From UBA952 sp044361535 (GTDB lineage: Bacteria > Bacteroidota > Bacteroidia > Flavobacteriales_D > Crocinitomicaceae), in the NCBI GenBank assembly GCA_044361535.1, contig JBIKIQ010000005.1, positions 148,113 through 212,112 of the forward strand: DNA of 64,000 bases, given 5' to 3'. Position 1 is the first letter of the stretch. The number at the start of each line of letters is the position of its first letter. The translations under genes were made by a program, and so were the position numbers. The notes beneath the pieces were generated by a model that saw only the letters and a list, made by a program, of their open reading frames with translations, made no database searches and was not told the DNA's origin. Shown one piece after another: positions 54,573-63,467 of this stretch.

Positions 54573-55493
54573 TTATTCATTAATAACAAACTTTCGACCT
54601 ACACAAAATCCAAACCGAAATTGGCCTTTCGCTAAATTTTCATAGGTATATGGAATAAATTGAGTTTCGCCTAAACCTCCTGAATTTGTAAAATTTATTG
54701 TAAAATTATGACCAAAGGTTTGCCATTCTAATGCCAACGCCATACTTTGCTTATAAATTCCAGAAGGCCTTGAGTTATTGGAAGCAAACGCATGGTAATA
54801 TTCTCCGATGAGTGCGAATTGATGAGTTAACTTAACGCGGAAAGCACCCCCTAATGCCAACAGCGAATTCATATCGTTAGATGCAACATAATTTCGATGT
54901 ACGAATGTTGGCATCAAGGCAATAGACAAACGATCTCCAAATCTCCTTGTAATGTTCGCTTGTGCAAAATATGCTAGGCGATGAGATGCTTTGGGAAAAT
55001 GGCTGACTTTTGATTCATCCGATGAAGCTTGCATATAGGTGAAGGAAGATCCACCGAGTACTGTTAATGAAATGGGCATTTTTGAACCTTGACGAAGAGT
55101 TCTGTATTTCACGAATCCATCGAGTAGAGATCGATATGGTGCTCCTGTACCTTTACAGCGCCCAAATCCTATCATTAAATCTTTTGTTACTCCATATTCG
55201 AGTGCTATTCGCATATCGGAAAGATTATCGAATCCAAACATGTTTTGATAACCACCATTAATCCCAGAAATATCTCCAAATCGATGTTCTATTCGCATTT
55301 CCATGTAACCTTTAGGCAAGGTTTCAATGCTGTGTCCATTGATAATCCGAGTAGAGAAAAAAGCTTTAGGCATAAACTCATTATCTTCTGTAGAATCTTT
55401 TAAGAGTAAAGTCCGTTCTGTTTCTTGCGCAAAAGAAAATCCCAATTGGAATAAAACTAAAAATAATGTAAAATTAGAAAGTGTTTGCTTCAT
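54573..55493 (-). CDS. DUF5777-like outer-membrane beta-barrel protein
   Basis: A 306-residue protein with a signal peptide (1-22, ending SFAQ) and a strand-rich body with FSTRIINGHSIETLPKGYMEMRIEHRFGDI (about 45-75), MRIALEYGVTKDLMIGFGRCKG and GQFRFGFCVGRKFVINE at the end. This matches the DUF5777 barrels found beside YceI and cytochrome-type genes in Bacteroidota, from memory. It is the first gene of the five-gene operon and could be a pore or a scaffold. Function unknown. Confidence 0.78.
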   Translation of the reverse strand: MKQTLSNFTLFLVLFQLGFSFAQETERTLLLKDSTEDNEFMPKAFFSTRIINGHSIETLPKGYMEMRIEHRFGDISGINGGYQNMFGFDNLSDMRIALEYGVTKDLMIGFGRCKGTGAPYRSLLDGFVKYRTLRQGSKMPISLTVLGGSSFTYMQASSDESKVSHFPKASHRLAYFAQANITRRFGDRLSIALMPTFVHRNYVASNDMNSLLALGGAFRVKLTHQFALIGEYYHAFASNNSRPSGIYKQSMALALEWQTFGHNFTINFTNSGGLGETQFIPYTYENLAKGQFRFGFCVGRKFVINE

Positions 55494-55552
55494 AAATTAG
55501 TTCTGTTTATTGACGATATTTCTTGTATTTTCGTTGCAAGTTACTAAAACAT

Positions 55553-55945
55553 ATGAAAATTAGATTGGTTTTATTTTTTATATTTTACGGAATTCATGTT
55601 CACGGGCAACATTTTAAACCTAAAAAATCACCAAGGAAATTACGAGAAAACACAATAGAAAAAATAACTGAAGACACCTTGCATTCAACGTTTTTAATAT
55701 CCATTCCGGATAAAGTACCTTTGCATTTTCACAAATTTCATACTGAAAATATTGTTGTTTTAAGCGGTAAAGCTATAATGAAGTTAGGCTCCGATACCTT
55801 AATCATAGAAAATGGAGATCAAATCACCATTCCAAAAGGGACTCCACACGAAGTGATTAATGTAATTTCAAGAAAGACCTTGCGAGTTTATTCTATTCAG
55901 TCGCCAATGTTTGATGGGTCAGATAGGTACTTTGTGAAACCTTGA
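55553..55945 (+). CDS. Exported cupin-domain protein
   Basis: A 130-residue protein. The start is at 55553, where a signal peptide begins (MKIRLVLFFIFYGIHVHGQ). The cupin core (about 50-130) has LHFHKFHTENIVVLSGKAIMKLGSDTLIIENGDQITIPKGTPHEVINV, with metal ligands expected at the His residues of the first motif (HFHxFHTE) and at the His of GTPHEV. Its stop lies 4 bases from the stop of the convergent ABC exporter. The substrate is unknown. Confidence 0.85.
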   Translation: MKIRLVLFFIFYGIHVHGQHFKPKKSPRKLRENTIEKITEDTLHSTFLISIPDKVPLHFHKFHTENIVVLSGKAIMKLGSDTLIIENGDQITIPKGTPHEVINVISRKTLRVYSIQSPMFDGSDRYFVKP

Positions 55946-55949
55946 GTTT

Positions 55950-57770
55950 TTACTCAGTGCTTGAGTTCATTTTTTGGAGATTCACCAAATGGGCATAGAA
56001 ACCACTTTCTGCCAACAAAGATTCGTGCGTTCCTTGTTCAACAATTTCTCCTTCTTTTACTACTAAAATTTTATCCGCTAACTTAATCGTTGAAAGTCGA
56101 TGTGCAATTACGATGGAAGTTCTTCCTTTCATAAGATTGGTCAGTGCTTCTTGTACAAGTCGTTCTGATTCTGAGTCGAGCGATGAGGTTGCTTCATCCA
56201 AAATAAGAACTTTTGGATTTTTAAGTATCGCTCTTGCTATAGCAATACGCTGCTTTTGACCACCTGAGAGTTGAATTCCACGATCACCCACTTGCGTCTC
56301 AAATCCTTGTGGAAAAGATTGGATAAAATCGTATGCATTTGCTCCTTTAGCCGCTTGTTCAATTTCTTCATTACTTGCATTTGGATGGGCAAAAAGTAGG
56401 TTTTCACGAATTGTCCCGGCGAAAAGCATGACTTCCTGAGGAACGATGGCTAAATTACCCCTCAAATATTCAATTTCAATCGCTTGAAGGGGATGATTAT
56501 CGTAAAGAATTTCACCAGAGAAGTTGTTGTAATAATGAAATAACAAATTAGAAATTGTTGTTTTTCCCGATCCTGAAGAGCCAACTAGTGCCAATGTTTG
56601 ATTAGGTAGTACATCGAATGAAATTCCTTTCAAAACTTCAATATCACTTCGTTGAGGATAGGAAAAATGAACATTCTTAAAGGAAATTTGACCAGAAAGC
56701 TCAGGTTTTTCTTTGCCTACAGCAACACTTCTCTCAGTTTTCTCGTTGAGTATCTCTACTAAATTCTCCGTCGCGCCTGCAGCTTTTTGAATTCCTGCAT
56801 ACAACTCCGGTAGCGAACCAACAGAAGCTCCCATCATTATGGTAAATAAAACAAACTGATAAAATCCTTCCGATGAAAGTTCTGGGTTTGCTCCTTGGGT
56901 CATCAATAGCCCTTGCCAAATGATAAACACAATTGCTCCGAATAAACAAAAAATGATGAATGAAACAAACAATCCGCGCCATAGACCACTCTTCACATTT
57001 AAATCTCGAATTTGCTGAGATGATTTATTGTATTTTCCGAGCGTTATCCATTCTTGGGTAAAGGCCTTGACATTAGCTATTCCCGTCAGAGCTTCTTCTA
57101 CAATTGAGTTCGAAGTTGCTGTAAAATCTTGTGCTTGTTTACTTAATTTTCGGATAAATCTTCCAAACACTACAGCAATGATAGCCATTACAGGCACAGT
57201 AGCAAACATGATTAGGGCAAGTTTCCAAGAAATAAAAAATAGAAATAGTGTTCCCCCCATAACGATAACAATCTGTCTGAAAAATTCAGCGACAGTTGTT
57301 CTCATCGTTTCTTGAATTTGAGAAATATCATTGGACAAGCGACTTGTTAATTCACCTACTTTATTGCGATTAAAATAATCCATAGGCATAAAAACCAACT
57401 GTTCAAAGGCACGATTTCGAATATCTCTAAGTGTATTTTCGGTTACGTTCGTAAAAGTAAGAACTCGCACGAAAGAAAAAACAGCTTGAAGTCCAAATAT
57501 GACAAACAATGCAAGCGCTATGGAATTTATATCTTCTAACTTCAGAAGTTTGAGAGATTCTGCAGAACTTGAGCTAGAACCGGAAGAACCTAAAAGCTTA
57601 CCGAGTAAATAGGGAAAGAGAAGGCCAATTCCGCTTGATAGCACCAAAAATAACCAGCCGATGGAATATTGAAGCCAATAGGGTTTAAGAAAAGAGTAAA
57701 TGCCTAAAAAAGAGGAGATTTTCCCTTTCTTTGTTTCTTCGTTATCGTTATTTTTTCTCCGTTTCGCCAA
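55950..57770 (-). CDS. MsbA-like ABC exporter (fused permease-ATPase)
   Basis: A 606-residue half-transporter. An N-terminal charged tail is followed by six helices (about 30-325) and an ATPase domain (about 350-606) with Walker A GSSGSGKTT, signature LSGGQKQRIAIARAILKNP, Walker B VLILDEATSSLD and H-loop IVIAHRLSTI. The EALTGIANVKAFTQE segment is typical of MsbA/multidrug exporters. It forms a homodimer in the inner membrane and probably exports lipid A or other hydrophobic molecules. It is monocistronic and divergent from the DUF4249-like gene. Confidence 0.94.
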   Translation of the reverse strand: MAKRRKNNDNEETKKGKISSFLGIYSFLKPYWLQYSIGWLFLVLSSGIGLLFPYLLGKLLGSSGSSSSSAESLKLLKLEDINSIALALFVIFGLQAVFSFVRVLTFTNVTENTLRDIRNRAFEQLVFMPMDYFNRNKVGELTSRLSNDISQIQETMRTTVAEFFRQIVIVMGGTLFLFFISWKLALIMFATVPVMAIIAVVFGRFIRKLSKQAQDFTATSNSIVEEALTGIANVKAFTQEWITLGKYNKSSQQIRDLNVKSGLWRGLFVSFIIFCLFGAIVFIIWQGLLMTQGANPELSSEGFYQFVLFTIMMGASVGSLPELYAGIQKAAGATENLVEILNEKTERSVAVGKEKPELSGQISFKNVHFSYPQRSDIEVLKGISFDVLPNQTLALVGSSGSGKTTISNLLFHYYNNFSGEILYDNHPLQAIEIEYLRGNLAIVPQEVMLFAGTIRENLLFAHPNASNEEIEQAAKGANAYDFIQSFPQGFETQVGDRGIQLSGGQKQRIAIARAILKNPKVLILDEATSSLDSESERLVQEALTNLMKGRTSIVIAHRLSTIKLADKILVVKEGEIVEQGTHESLLAESGFYAHLVNLQKMNSSTE

Positions 57771-57891
57771 TTAATTGAGTTTGTGCAAAAGTACAATTTG
57801 TAGATGAATAACCGTTATTCAATCTAAATAGTTCTTGGATTTTGATTTATTTTCTTTACCAAGATAGTTTTGTTGTTTTTTCGTTTACAGA

Positions 57892-57922
57892 TTGGTTTAC
57901 CCAAAAGTAGTGCGTATATTTG
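57892..57922 (+). promoter_or_regulatory. Promoter of the DUF4249-like lipoprotein gene
   Basis: TTG at 57892-57894, then 20 bases, then TATATTTG at 57915-57922 fit the Bacteroidetes promoter consensus. The start codon is 19 bases past the -7 box. Confidence 0.6.
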
Positions 57923-57941
57923 AAGTTCTAAACTCTATAAG

Positions 57942-59096
57942 ATGACTATTTCTCGATTAAAAACTCTTATTTTCTCTTCGCTTATTTTGGTTTTGTTTTC
58001 CTGTAATGAGAAGATAAATTACATCGGTGAATTTAAAGAAACAGCTGTCGTGTATGGACTTTTAGATCATGCAGATTCCCTTCATTACATCAAAATTAAT
58101 AGAGCATTTATAGGTCCTGGTAATGCATTAGATATTGCTCAGATACCGGATTCGAATTATTTTTCTCAAGTTGAAGCAACTGTATCAGAATACTTGGATG
58201 GAAATCTTATCAGAACTTGGGAATTGCGTGATACCTTGTTAACAAATAAAGATACCAACGGCTTGTTTTTCGCTCCCGAACAAAAAGTGTATTATTTCAA
58301 AACATTACCGACCTTGAATACGCCAAATTTTGGAACAGTTCAGAACTCCGCAAACGCTCAATTATCATCACTAAAACCATTTGCTACGTATAAATTAAAC
58401 GTTGTGGTAGACGGAGGAAAATACACTGTGAAATCTGAAACACAATTGGTTAATGGAATTACAACTCCTTCTTCTGGTCAAAACTTTACGTTTAAATTGG
58501 CCGATGATCCAGCAGAATATTTGAGTTTTGGTTTACCTGTTTCCAATACCGGAAATGCGTATGTAATGAATGCGCAAATGGATGTAGAATTTAACGAGAT
58601 TTCTCCTTCAGGTTCATCGGTTAAATCGTTCAATTGGCGTATCGGTGAATTTGATGTTAATCCCAATGATTCTCGTACATTTACCGTGTTAGGAAAAACA
58701 TTTTACGAGTTAATTGATCAAAATTGTACGAATGATGCTTCAATAACACGACGTACATTCAAAGGAATGTGGATCACGTTTACCGGTGGAGCTGAGGAAT
58801 TGTACAATTATATGTTGGTTAACAAACCCTCTTCCACATTAGCACAGTCTAAGCCATCATACACGAATCTGGAGATAAATAATGGGGGTAAAGTAATTGG
58901 GATTTTTTCATCTCGACAAACTGTTCGATTTTATAAATCCTTTTCAGTAGGAGCAGCTCAAGCATACATTAGAGCGATAGATAAAAAAAGCACGAGAGAA
59001 CTGTGTGTAGGACCCATTAATTTTGGGAATTTATTTTGCTCTGATCACCCTGGGGATAATGTCAATAATCAAGAAGAGCCATACGCTTGTCAGTAA
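57942..59096 (+). CDS. DUF4249-like lipoprotein
   Basis: A 384-residue lipoprotein (signal with LVLFSC, Cys about 21). The N-terminal half has the strand pattern of DUF4249 proteins (AVVYGLLDHADSLHYIKINRAFIGPGNALDIAQIPDSNYF, about 35-75; YKLNVVVDGGKYTVKSETQLV). The family is usually found next to TonB receptors, but none is adjacent here. The C-terminal half is variable (GGKVIGIFSSRQTVRF, about 310-325) and ends with a Cys-containing tail. It is probably co-transcribed with priA, whose start is 8 bases downstream. Function unknown. Confidence 0.78.
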   Translation: MTISRLKTLIFSSLILVLFSCNEKINYIGEFKETAVVYGLLDHADSLHYIKINRAFIGPGNALDIAQIPDSNYFSQVEATVSEYLDGNLIRTWELRDTLLTNKDTNGLFFAPEQKVYYFKTLPTLNTPNFGTVQNSANAQLSSLKPFATYKLNVVVDGGKYTVKSETQLVNGITTPSSGQNFTFKLADDPAEYLSFGLPVSNTGNAYVMNAQMDVEFNEISPSGSSVKSFNWRIGEFDVNPNDSRTFTVLGKTFYELIDQNCTNDASITRRTFKGMWITFTGGAEELYNYMLVNKPSSTLAQSKPSYTNLEINNGGKVIGIFSSRQTVRFYKSFSVGAAQAYIRAIDKKSTRELCVGPINFGNLFCSDHPGDNVNNQEEPYACQ

Positions 59097-59103
59097 TTTT
59101 TAA

Positions 59104-61584
59104 ATGAACGAGAGAAAGACTTTTTTTGCCGATGTCTTGCTTCCTGTTCCCATTCATCAGGTATTTACGTATCGAATTCCTTTTGAGTTAAATGATTCAA
59201 TTTCATTTGGTCTTCGGGTAATTGTCCCTTTTGGCAAGTCAAAATTATTGACCGGAATTGTTACAGAGGTTCATGAGCGAATTCCGGAAGCCTATCAAGC
59301 AAAATATATTGAATATGTTTTGGATGAGTATCCTATAATAACCAAAAAGCAATTTCAGTTTTGGACATGGATTTCAAACTATTACATGGCTCCTCTGGGG
59401 GATGTAATGAATGCGTCGTTACCAGCAAATTTTAAATTATCCAGCGAATCTAAAATTGTCATCCATCCTGATTTTGAAAATAATCAAAAGTTGGATGAGC
59501 GAGAGCAGTTAATAGTTGATTCACTTCATGCGAATGAACAAATGGATTTGAAGGAATTATCGGCTTTATTAGGGATTAAAACCATACAGCCTTTGATTAA
59601 AAAACTGATTGATAAACGAATTGTGTTGTCATTTGAGGCCTTAAATGAGCGGTTTTCCCCAAAAACAGTATTATGTTATTCACTTACTGAAACATTTCAA
59701 GATGGATCGTTATTAACGAGTTTTATAGCAGATTTGGAGCGTAAGGCAACTGCAAAGAAACAAGTTGATGCGTTAATGATGCTTTTGAAAGAAGGCAATT
59801 ATCGAGAAAATGTCATTCAACCAGTTTTGAAAAAAACATTGGTAGATTTAGGGGTTAGCTTATCGGCATTGCAAACGTTAGAAAAGAATGGAGTAATTGA
59901 ATCAATGCGCCATGAGGTTAGTAGGTTAAAAGGTTTTGGTCAAGAATCGAAAGCAAAGAAAGAACTTACCCAAGCTCAAAAGGATGCCTTGGAGAAAGTA
60001 AAAGAAAGTCAGAAAAAGAATATTGTTACCCTATTACATGGTGTTACCGGTTCTGGTAAAACAGAATTATACGTTGAATTGATCGAGGAACAATTAGCAG
60101 AAGGGAAGCAGGTACTTTTTTTGATTCCAGAGATTGCTTTAACAACCCAACTAATTGATCGACTATCAGCTTATTTTGGAGAACAGATTGGTGTCTATCA
60201 TTCAAAGTTTAATCAAAATGAACGTGTTGAAATATGGAACACAGTTCTAGCAAATGACCCAACAAAGTTTCGATTAATAATTGGTGCTCGGTCATCTATT
60301 TTTCTCCCTTTTCAAGAATTGGGTTTAATCATTGTTGATGAGGAACACGAAAATACATTTAAGCAAACAGATCCTTCTCCACGCTACAATGCGCGTGATG
60401 CGTCTATCGTTTTGGCTCACCTTCATTCAGCTAAAGTATTATTGGGCACAGCTACGCCTTCCATTGAAAGTTATTTCAATGCTAAATGTGAAAAATACGG
60501 GTTGGTTGAATTATCAGAACGTTATTTAGGCTTGCAAATGCCTGAAATTTTGTGTGCAAATCTTCGTTTAGAAAAAAAGAACCAAAGCATGCAATCACAT
60601 TTTAGTGGTTTGCTGATGGAAAGTATTAAAGAAGCACTAGGTAGAGACGAACAGGTTATTCTCTTTCAGAATAGACGAGGATATACACCCATGTGGTCGT
60701 GTGAGGTATGTGCATGGACGCCACGTTGTAAAAATTGTGATGTTTCATTGACCTATCACAAGCAAACGAATACGTTGAAGTGTCATTATTGTGGTCATAT
60801 TTCTCCTCCCGTTGGTAGTTGTGGAGCTTGTGGTAGTAATCGATTAAAAATGGTCGGTTTTGGTACCGAAAAAATTGAAGATGAGTTGAGTTTGTTGCTG
60901 CCTAATGTGGTGATTCAACGTTTAGATTTAGACTCAACCCGATCAAAAAATGCCTATGAAACTATTTTAAATGATTTTGAAAACCGCCAGATAAATATTT
61001 TAGTGGGTACGCAAATGATAACAAAAGGATTGGATTTTGATAACGTTGGATTGGTAGGGGTTTTGGATGCTGACATGTTGTTAAATCGTCCCGATTATCG
61101 TGCATTTGAACGCGCATTTCAATTAATGGTTCAGGTTGCGGGTAGGGCAGGGCGCAAGAATAAGAAAGGAAAAGTAATCATACAAACTTCCAATCCCGAC
61201 CATTGGGTAATTGAGCGCGTAAAAGAACATGATTTCCAAGGTTTTTATGAAACAGAAATGCAGGAGCGAAGGATGTTTTTTTATCCTCCATTTTACAAGG
61301 TAATTGATCTAACCTTGCGTAATACAGATGAATTTAAGTTGAACAGTGCCGCACAAAACTTAGTCGATAAGCTTAGGCCTGTTTTTAAGGAGCGCATTGT
61401 AGGCCCAGAATTTCCGATCATTAAGCGAATTCAAAATTTTTATATTAAGGAGATTAAGATTAAAATAGAGAAGGACGCACCTGAAAAAAAGGTTAAGCAA
61501 AAGATTCAAGAAATCATTGATTTATTTTATGCAGAACCGTCAAATAAGTCAACTCGTCTTTCAATTGATGTTGATTCCTATTAA
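59104..61584 (+). CDS. priA: Primosomal replication-restart helicase PriA
   Basis: An 826-residue protein. The N-terminal 3'-DNA-binding domain (about 1-100, LPVPIHQVFTYRIPF, YYMAPLGDVMNASLP) is followed by a winged-helix region and a superfamily 2 helicase core: Walker A GVTGSGKTE (about 313-321), DEEH box (about 412) and LVGTQMITKGLDFDNVGLVGVLDAD. A zinc-binding insertion with eight cysteines lies at about 532-580 (CEVCAWTPRCKNCD, CHYCGH, CGACGS). It restarts stalled replication forks. Length and motif order fit PriA. Confidence 0.97.
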   Translation: MNERKTFFADVLLPVPIHQVFTYRIPFELNDSISFGLRVIVPFGKSKLLTGIVTEVHERIPEAYQAKYIEYVLDEYPIITKKQFQFWTWISNYYMAPLGDVMNASLPANFKLSSESKIVIHPDFENNQKLDEREQLIVDSLHANEQMDLKELSALLGIKTIQPLIKKLIDKRIVLSFEALNERFSPKTVLCYSLTETFQDGSLLTSFIADLERKATAKKQVDALMMLLKEGNYRENVIQPVLKKTLVDLGVSLSALQTLEKNGVIESMRHEVSRLKGFGQESKAKKELTQAQKDALEKVKESQKKNIVTLLHGVTGSGKTELYVELIEEQLAEGKQVLFLIPEIALTTQLIDRLSAYFGEQIGVYHSKFNQNERVEIWNTVLANDPTKFRLIIGARSSIFLPFQELGLIIVDEEHENTFKQTDPSPRYNARDASIVLAHLHSAKVLLGTATPSIESYFNAKCEKYGLVELSERYLGLQMPEILCANLRLEKKNQSMQSHFSGLLMESIKEALGRDEQVILFQNRRGYTPMWSCEVCAWTPRCKNCDVSLTYHKQTNTLKCHYCGHISPPVGSCGACGSNRLKMVGFGTEKIEDELSLLLPNVVIQRLDLDSTRSKNAYETILNDFENRQINILVGTQMITKGLDFDNVGLVGVLDADMLLNRPDYRAFERAFQLMVQVAGRAGRKNKKGKVIIQTSNPDHWVIERVKEHDFQGFYETEMQERRMFFYPPFYKVIDLTLRNTDEFKLNSAAQNLVDKLRPVFKERIVGPEFPIIKRIQNFYIKEIKIKIEKDAPEKKVKQKIQEIIDLFYAEPSNKSTRLSIDVDSY

Positions 61585-61828
61585 TATATAATTCACTTAA
61601 CGCATTCCAAAAACACGATTAAAAGTCGTCAATAAGTAACATTATCAAGACTAAGTAGCTGCAGAAAACTTATTCCTCGTTAAATGTTACCTGGAATTTT
61701 AATAAAAAAATGATTATTCTATTGTTTATTATAAAAAAAGCCTTAATTTTGAACTCGCTTTTAACGAAAGCTCACACGATTTTGAATCCAGATGTTTCTG
61801 GAGATTTTCGAAAGAAAGTTAAAAAATT
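61585..61828. other. Non-coding gap upstream of tRNA-Asp
   Basis: No convincing frame is seen in these 244 bases. The right half carries the tRNA promoter and a 77-base leader before the tRNA. Confidence 0.6.
61722..61751 (+). promoter_or_regulatory. Promoter of tRNA-Asp
   Basis: TTG at 61722-61724, a 19-base spacer, then TAATTTTG at 61744-61751: full agreement with the -33/-7 consensus. Confidence 0.6.
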
Positions 61829-61902
61829 GGTTTGGTAGTTCAGTTGGTTAGAATACATGCCTGTCACGCATGGGGTCGCGGGTTCGAGTCCCGTCCAGAC
61901 CG
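61829..61902 (+). tRNA. tRNA-Asp (anticodon GTC)
   Basis: The acceptor GGTTTGG pairs with CCAGACC, with G as discriminator. The D-arm is GTTCAGTTGGTTAGAAT. The anticodon stem CATGC/GCATG encloses loop CTGTCAC (anticodon GTC). The T-arm is GCGGGTTCGAGTCCCGT. CCA is not encoded. It lies just upstream of an integrase gene on the same strand, a common integration target. Confidence 0.95.
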
Positions 61903-61936
61903 CTTCTAGTGTTTCTCAAACAAACACAAAAGCACG

Positions 61937-61977
61937 TAAAACCCTTTAAATCAAACGATTTAAAGGGTTTTTTGTTT
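61937..61977 (+). terminator. Strong terminator after tRNA-Asp
   Basis: A perfect stem (AAACCCTTTAAATC with GATTTAAAGGGTTT, AAAC loop) is followed by a T-run. It also insulates the integrase gene from tRNA transcription. Confidence 0.9.
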
Positions 61978-62028
61978 TTATGAGTTATTCATTTCATTCA
62001 TAGATTAACAAAAAAAAAGTGAACAAAT

Positions 62029-62064
62029 CGGTTAACAAGTATTATACTTGCATTTTGTTAACCG
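62029..62064. promoter_or_regulatory. Inverted repeat upstream of the integrase
   Basis: CGGTTAACAA (62029-62038) and TTGTTAACCG (62055-62064) form perfect 10-bp arms around a 16-base spacer. It could be an operator, a core or arm site for the recombinase, or a hairpin in the leader. A partial TATACTTG box lies inside the spacer. Confidence 0.5.
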
Positions 62065-62185
62065 AATTACGCTTTAAGTAGCTGATAGTTAAAAGATTAG
62101 ATTGGTCTAATTTGTACGGTTTTGATGTTCGTTTTCCACCCTTTCAAAGTGAATTGGTGAACAAAATCAAACAAATTAAAACAAG

Positions 62186-63421
62186 ATGAAACAAAACTAT
62201 TCGCTTCTCTTTTGGTTGAACACCTCAAGAATGCAACTAGAAAAGGCAGCTATCTACTGCCGTATCACCGTAAACGGCAAACGAGCTGAGCTATCCGTAA
62301 AACGATTTATCGAACCATCCAAATGGATTAAGACAGCCGGAATGGTCAAAGGATCATCCGAAGAAGCTCGGATAATCAACAACCAGTTAGATATTATCCG
62401 AACATCCATTTACCGAATTTACGTTGAGCAAACCTCTCTTGGAAAGTTTATCACTTCCGACCTACTCAAAAATGAATTTCTCGGAAACACCGAAAAGGAA
62501 AAAACATTCCTGGAAGCATTTAAGTATCACAACGACCAGATGAAAGAACTCATCGGAGTCGATGTTGTCAAATCCACCCACACCAAATTTGAGACAGTTT
62601 ACAAAAAGTGTTGTGACTTTCTCAAGAAACGAATAAAACGATCGGACGTTTACCTCAAAGAACTCGATTACAAATTCATCACCGATTTTGAACATTATCT
62701 AAAAACGGAAGGCATTGCGCACAATACAGCAATGAAATACATCCGCAACGTCAAGAAAGTAATCAATCAGACCGTTTTAAATGGTTGGTTGCCACGAAAC
62801 CCATTTGCACAATTCAAATGCAGCACGCACGCAGTTATTCGTGAAATCTTGGACGAAGCTGAATTATCAGCCTTGTATAGCAAAGAATTTAAACAAGAAC
62901 GTCTGGAAGAAGTGCGTGATGTTTTTCTTTTCTGTTGCTTCACTGGCTATGCTTTTATTGATGTATTTAAACTGAAACAAACCGATGTTGCCAAGGGCAT
63001 TGATGGCGATTGTTGGATTTTTACCCGAAGAACAAAAACCAATACTGTTTCCAATGTTCCCTTACTTCCACAAGCGGAGGAGATTGTCAACAAATACAAA
63101 GACCATCCAAAATGCGTTCAATCCGGAAAATTATTGCCTGTTAATTCCAATCAGAAAATGAACGCCTATTTGAAAGAAATTGCTACGCTTTGCAATATAA
63201 ATAAAGAACTCACTATGCATATTGCTCGGCATACCTTCGCAACCACGGTAACCCTTTCCAACGGTGTACCGATTGAGTCCGTTTCTAAAATGCTAGGACA
63301 TAAAAAACTAGCAACAACGCAGATTTATGCAAAGGTCCTCGAGCATAAAGTGAGCGAAGACATGCAGCAATTAAAACAAAAATTCACTCTAAAACGTGTA
63401 GAAAAAACAGGCACTTTTTGA
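62186..63421 (+). CDS. Tyrosine recombinase (phage-integrase family, Bacteroidetes type)
   Basis: A 411-residue integrase. An Arm-DNA-binding domain (about 5-95, FWLNTSRMQLEKAAIYCRITVNGKRAELSVKRFIEPSKW) is followed by a SAM-like core-binding domain (about 105-215) and a catalytic domain (about 220-400). The conserved HIARHTFATT box (H-x-x-R), LGHKKLATTQIY with the nucleophile Tyr, and a beta-hairpin Lys region are visible. The first catalytic arginine is not obvious: the segment reads CFTGYAFIDV where most recombinases have TGLRxxD. This is similar to the IntDOT-type family, in which that residue is not arginine. It contains more C-ending codons than the core genes upstream. It is followed by an RteC gene. 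Confidence 0.93.
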   Translation: MKQNYSLLFWLNTSRMQLEKAAIYCRITVNGKRAELSVKRFIEPSKWIKTAGMVKGSSEEARIINNQLDIIRTSIYRIYVEQTSLGKFITSDLLKNEFLGNTEKEKTFLEAFKYHNDQMKELIGVDVVKSTHTKFETVYKKCCDFLKKRIKRSDVYLKELDYKFITDFEHYLKTEGIAHNTAMKYIRNVKKVINQTVLNGWLPRNPFAQFKCSTHAVIREILDEAELSALYSKEFKQERLEEVRDVFLFCCFTGYAFIDVFKLKQTDVAKGIDGDCWIFTRRTKTNTVSNVPLLPQAEEIVNKYKDHPKCVQSGKLLPVNSNQKMNAYLKEIATLCNINKELTMHIARHTFATTVTLSNGVPIESVSKMLGHKKLATTQIYAKVLEHKVSEDMQQLKQKFTLKRVEKTGTF

Positions 63422-63467
63422 CCGTCTTTGTCAGCGTATGAAATCCTTAATTATTAATTGATTGAGG

